Assembly (NCBI GenBank): GCA_014529385.2
Contig: CM043942.1
Location: forward strand, 3,872,501 to 3,936,500
DNA: 64,000 nt
Reading direction: 5' to 3'
Source of the DNA: Adiantum capillus-veneris
Taxonomy: Eukaryota > Streptophyta > Polypodiopsida > Polypodiales > Pteridaceae
Shown: positions 61,231 through 64,000 of the stretch, piece after piece
How positions within the stretch are numbered: the stretch's first letter is position 1
How the letters are laid out: each line of letters opens with the position of its first letter
Made by a program: the position numbers and the translations under genes
The notes under the pieces: model-generated
What the model saw: the letters and a program-made list of their open reading frames with translations, nothing else
What the model was told of the DNA's origin: nothing
Databases searched by the model: none

Positions 61231-62739
61231 TATATTTTTTACTATATGGTAAGCTGTCCAAAGCCCCTTGTGTTTAGATTCCATCAGCCTACCAAAGCTG
61301 GCTAGCCCGCGCACCTGCTCACAACCCCACCTCCCTCGTCGCCCACTACGGTTCTACAACTGCTCAAGCCGCATTGCTCCTGCATCTGAGCCATCTCGCA
61401 CCAGGAGATTCATTCACCCATGTTTCTTTACATCCTCACAAAATATGAATCTTGCCTCGCAGCAGCATCTCGCCATCGTCCTCATCATCACTTACCTTGA
61501 AATACCCACACTGTGCAGAAGTTTGTCATCACCTTTGTCATCAACAGCCCATCCCCACACGACAACTCACTGCATCGCCACGCGCCCCCCCACTTGCCCG
61601 GCCTCTTAACTCGTGCTCACTGTCTACAAAGAAACAGAGCACCCTTAGCTGGCTTCTTCTGGCTTCGTCCTCCTATGGTGCTACACCCGAATAATTTCAA
61701 AAGCTACAAGGCCATGCCGCCATTTGCAACCCACTCATGATGGTTCCCGTAGGCCCTTGTTCCCATGAGCTTTGTGCTCCAAAGTTTCCACCTAAACGGT
61801 TGTTCACACCAAAGGCATTCCCGCGAGCAATCACAAGCCGAAGTGGAAGATCTTTTATCACTGATTCTGCTCATTGTGAAGAGTGACTTCACTTTGTGAA
61901 GAGGTGCTTCACAATCGCTATGATAGAAATGTATGCAACACATGTGTATGAAGACACAAAACACACAAAGTGCACCAGTGTTGGAATGTATGCCAAATAT
62001 GTAAACAAAAGCATGACCATGGGTACAGACACTGCCTGCACAATATGTGTATGGTAAGACCTCCCATGAGCACACACATAAGCATCACATTTGACATGTA
62101 TGTGTACTCTACGTCATCGGCCACGAAGTTTTCATCTTCTACAAACCAGATGAACAACATCAATGAATATCAAATCTATATCAACATGAAAATGATAAAG
62201 AAAGAACGACAGAGACAAAGTCAGGACATCAAGACGAAGGGACATATATTGGGGGACATTCTCCATCATATTCCAAATAATTTAAAATCCTTCTGCATCG
62301 CATAAATAATGAGGGCTTTTTCCCATGAGGTTTTTCCCTCTATTGTCCATATATGTGCATTATATCTTCCATTACATTGTGTAAAATATCGACAGCAATG
62401 GGATCACAATGTGGCAGAAAAAAAACGACATATTGGCTACTACAACAACTGGCGAACAAACCAAAGTTCAACAACTTTTACATATTTGTGCGGGGGAGAC
62501 AACAAACAACAGACGACATATGTTGTGAGCATTATCTCTCTTGTGCACCTTACCCTCTATTTGTGCCATGGAAGGCTTGTGTGTGCCTACACCCTGATGT
62601 TGTGTGTGTGGGCCCTTTGTGTCTAGGGCAGGTAACTTTGTGTTCAAGGGGAGGCTTGTGAATTGTGTGCCTCACCCTAGTGTGTTTTGAGGGGAGGATT
62701 GTGTGAGTGATTTGCAACCAAAACCCACTAGGGGAGGAT
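61231..62739. other. Stretch with no identified gene
   Basis: A GC-rich patch at 61290-61700 carries overlapping ORFs with low-complexity Ser/Pro/His composition and no motif. Purine tracts of the form AGGGGAGG recur at about 62647, 62690 and 62730. Confidence 0.45.
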
Positions 62740-63040
62740 TGTTGGGATGCGAGTTTTGTTGCATCTCTTATGTGAACTCTTATGTGAACAGTCTCTTCCA
62801 CCTAGAAAAGCCTTATGTGTCAATCCATGTGAAAAGTCTCTTGCAACCTTTGTAAAGAGAAAGCCACTTGTATTGTGCATTGGAAGCCACCTTTTGTGCT
62901 CATGTGTCAAAAGGTTGCCTACTTGTAAAAGCCTATATAGAGGCAGCTTCTCCTGAATAATATTAATCTTTATCATTTTCAAGTATAGTCTATATTGTAT
63001 TGTCCAATAGTTTCTCTCTCAAGCTCTACACTAACCTCTC
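62740..63040 (+). repeat. Possible LTR (solo or 3')
   Basis: A purine tract (CTAGGGGAGGAT) precedes TGTTGGGATGCGAG. A TATATAGAGGCAGC box lies near 62935, followed by a T-rich stretch, as in short copia LTRs. There is no partner LTR and the right end is unknown. Confidence 0.4.
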
Positions 63041-63094
63041 CATGCATTCTTATGCCATGAATGGCACACTAACCTATCCACCTTAACCCTATAG

Positions 63095-64000
63095 GTAGTG
63101 GGAGGGTTCCTCTCCTAGAGGTGCTCCTAAGCCATAATTTCTGACAGTTCTTGCAAGAGGTGGTTCATCTCTCCAAACTCGTTCTCTTTGTTCTCGTTCT
63201 ATGGGTTGTCTTCCGGGATTTGCCGATTCTTGAATTTTTGGCTTACTCTCGCCTTGGTAATGTGAATGTAGTGGTGGTTCTTGTAAATCTCTTAGCCCTC
63301 GTGCGGCTGGATAACCACCTCTGTTTAGGTCTTGTTCGAATGTTGCCTTTTGTTGAAGTCATGCCTGCAATGATGGTTGGGTTGCCTGCTGGTTCTGATA
63401 GTTGAAAGTCTGCCGCCGGTTAGAATGTGATGTTGCATCGTACTCTTTTGAAAATGGATTTGTAGACTTGCTAGGAGTATAGGTGGACCTTGGTACTTCT
63501 TCGGGGGCATATGTTGATGTTTCTGGAACTGTTGCCTTATCTACCTCCTCTAGAAGAATTCGTTTGTATTCTCTCCCGTACCTGTCAACAAAAATGATAT
63601 CCTTCCCCATATCAATTTCATAAGAGAACAAGTAAAGAACCTTGTCATCGCTTAATTCATTTGGGTAGGGTTCTTTGCATCAAAATAAGAGACTACTCCC
63701 TCACTCTCATGCTTGTAAATTCCCACATTCTCATTATAGGTAGAGACTCTGGTTGTTTTTTTATCATACATAAAATGAACTCCAGGTCAATCAATTTTAG
63801 GAGGCGGATCTTGAGTTTTTGAGACCATTTTTTCTTTTGCCACATTATCTCCATACCTATTATAATCCTCAGGGTTCCCCCCTTTCATCTCGAATTCTAT
63901 CTCCGTCATCATAGACTTGAATTATCTCCAGTCTCTGAGAAGGCCGTTCCTCTATACAAATACATTTGCGTCCCCGATAGTCAGAATAAACTAGGGCTCC
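63095..64000 (-). pseudogene. Unidentified degenerate coding region running off the window end
   Basis: From 64000 downward, coding-like segments follow one another with frame changes near 63895 and 63655: ALVYSDYRGRKCICIEE..., then MYDKKTTRVSTYNENVG, then FSYEIDMGKDIIFVDRYGRE... continuing through one TGA (63360-63358) to about 63095 (...YGLGAPLGEEPSHYL). The last part is rich in Gln, Arg, Pro and Asn, as in gag or capsid-tail sequences. I recognise no domain. It is probably a retroelement or other repetitive gene whose 5' part lies beyond the window. Confidence 0.4.

Noticed and set aside
61268-61740. Three overlapping ORFs in the GC-rich patch.
   Set aside because: Low-complexity Ser/Pro/His composition and no domain, with competing frames equally open.

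Overview
The window looks like nuclear DNA of a land plant with a large, repeat-rich genome. The evidence is a peroxisome-targeted phylloquinone-pathway gene remnant, LTR retrotransposons primed by tRNA-iMet and tRNA-Asp, hAT and TNP2-like DNA transposons, short GT-AG introns, and many long (GT)n, (GA)n and (CT)n microsatellites. I cannot name the species. A non-seed plant would fit, but that is only an impression.

The main result concerns a host gene remnant. On the minus strand, four pieces at 33891-33673, 33384-33262, 24665-24597 plus 10563-10526, and 10356 to about 10322 read in order as the 5' half of naphthoate synthase (1,4-dihydroxy-2-naphthoyl-CoA synthase, NS/MENB). Every joint is in phase 0. 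The remnant carries two nonsense codons. An 8.4 kb hAT-type transposon (24688-33094, 8-bp duplication CATCCCAG) sits in intron 2. A 14 kb LTR retrotransposon (10564-24596, 5-bp duplication GTCAT) sits inside exon 3. That LTR element encodes only gag and protease, and it was itself invaded by a 5.2 kb copia element (18023-23204, duplication ATATG) whose 1398-codon polyprotein is open from end to end. The order of events can therefore be read from the sequence.

Layout: 1-4088 is mostly unassigned, AT-rich, with one 180-bp tandem duplication. 4089-6913 is a foldback element with arms of about 0.5 kb around a microsatellite-rich tandem array. 6914-10300 is unassigned apart from a 41-codon dehydrin-like ORF. 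10319-33891 is the NS remnant with its nested insertions. The hAT element carries its own broken transposase on the minus strand and, on the plus strand, broken protein-kinase-like and RING-like genes. 34795-39965 is a second, older and broken copia element. 40110-40935 is a third copia scrap. 44086-46437 is a copia scrap fused to a 5'-truncated chromodomain gypsy pol. 49132-50624 is the 3' half of another copia element with an LTR. 50640-51320 is a LINE-type C-terminus.

53230-60698 looks like one DNA transposon region. It holds a TNP2/CACTA-like transposase with three nonsense codons and, downstream, an apparently intact nine-exon gene of unknown function in which all eight introns are in phase 0. 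It is followed by an ACTAG-rich array. 62740 onward holds a possible LTR and, on the minus strand to the window end, an unidentified degenerate coding region. Apart from the nested copia polyprotein and the nine-exon gene, almost every coding region here is damaged.
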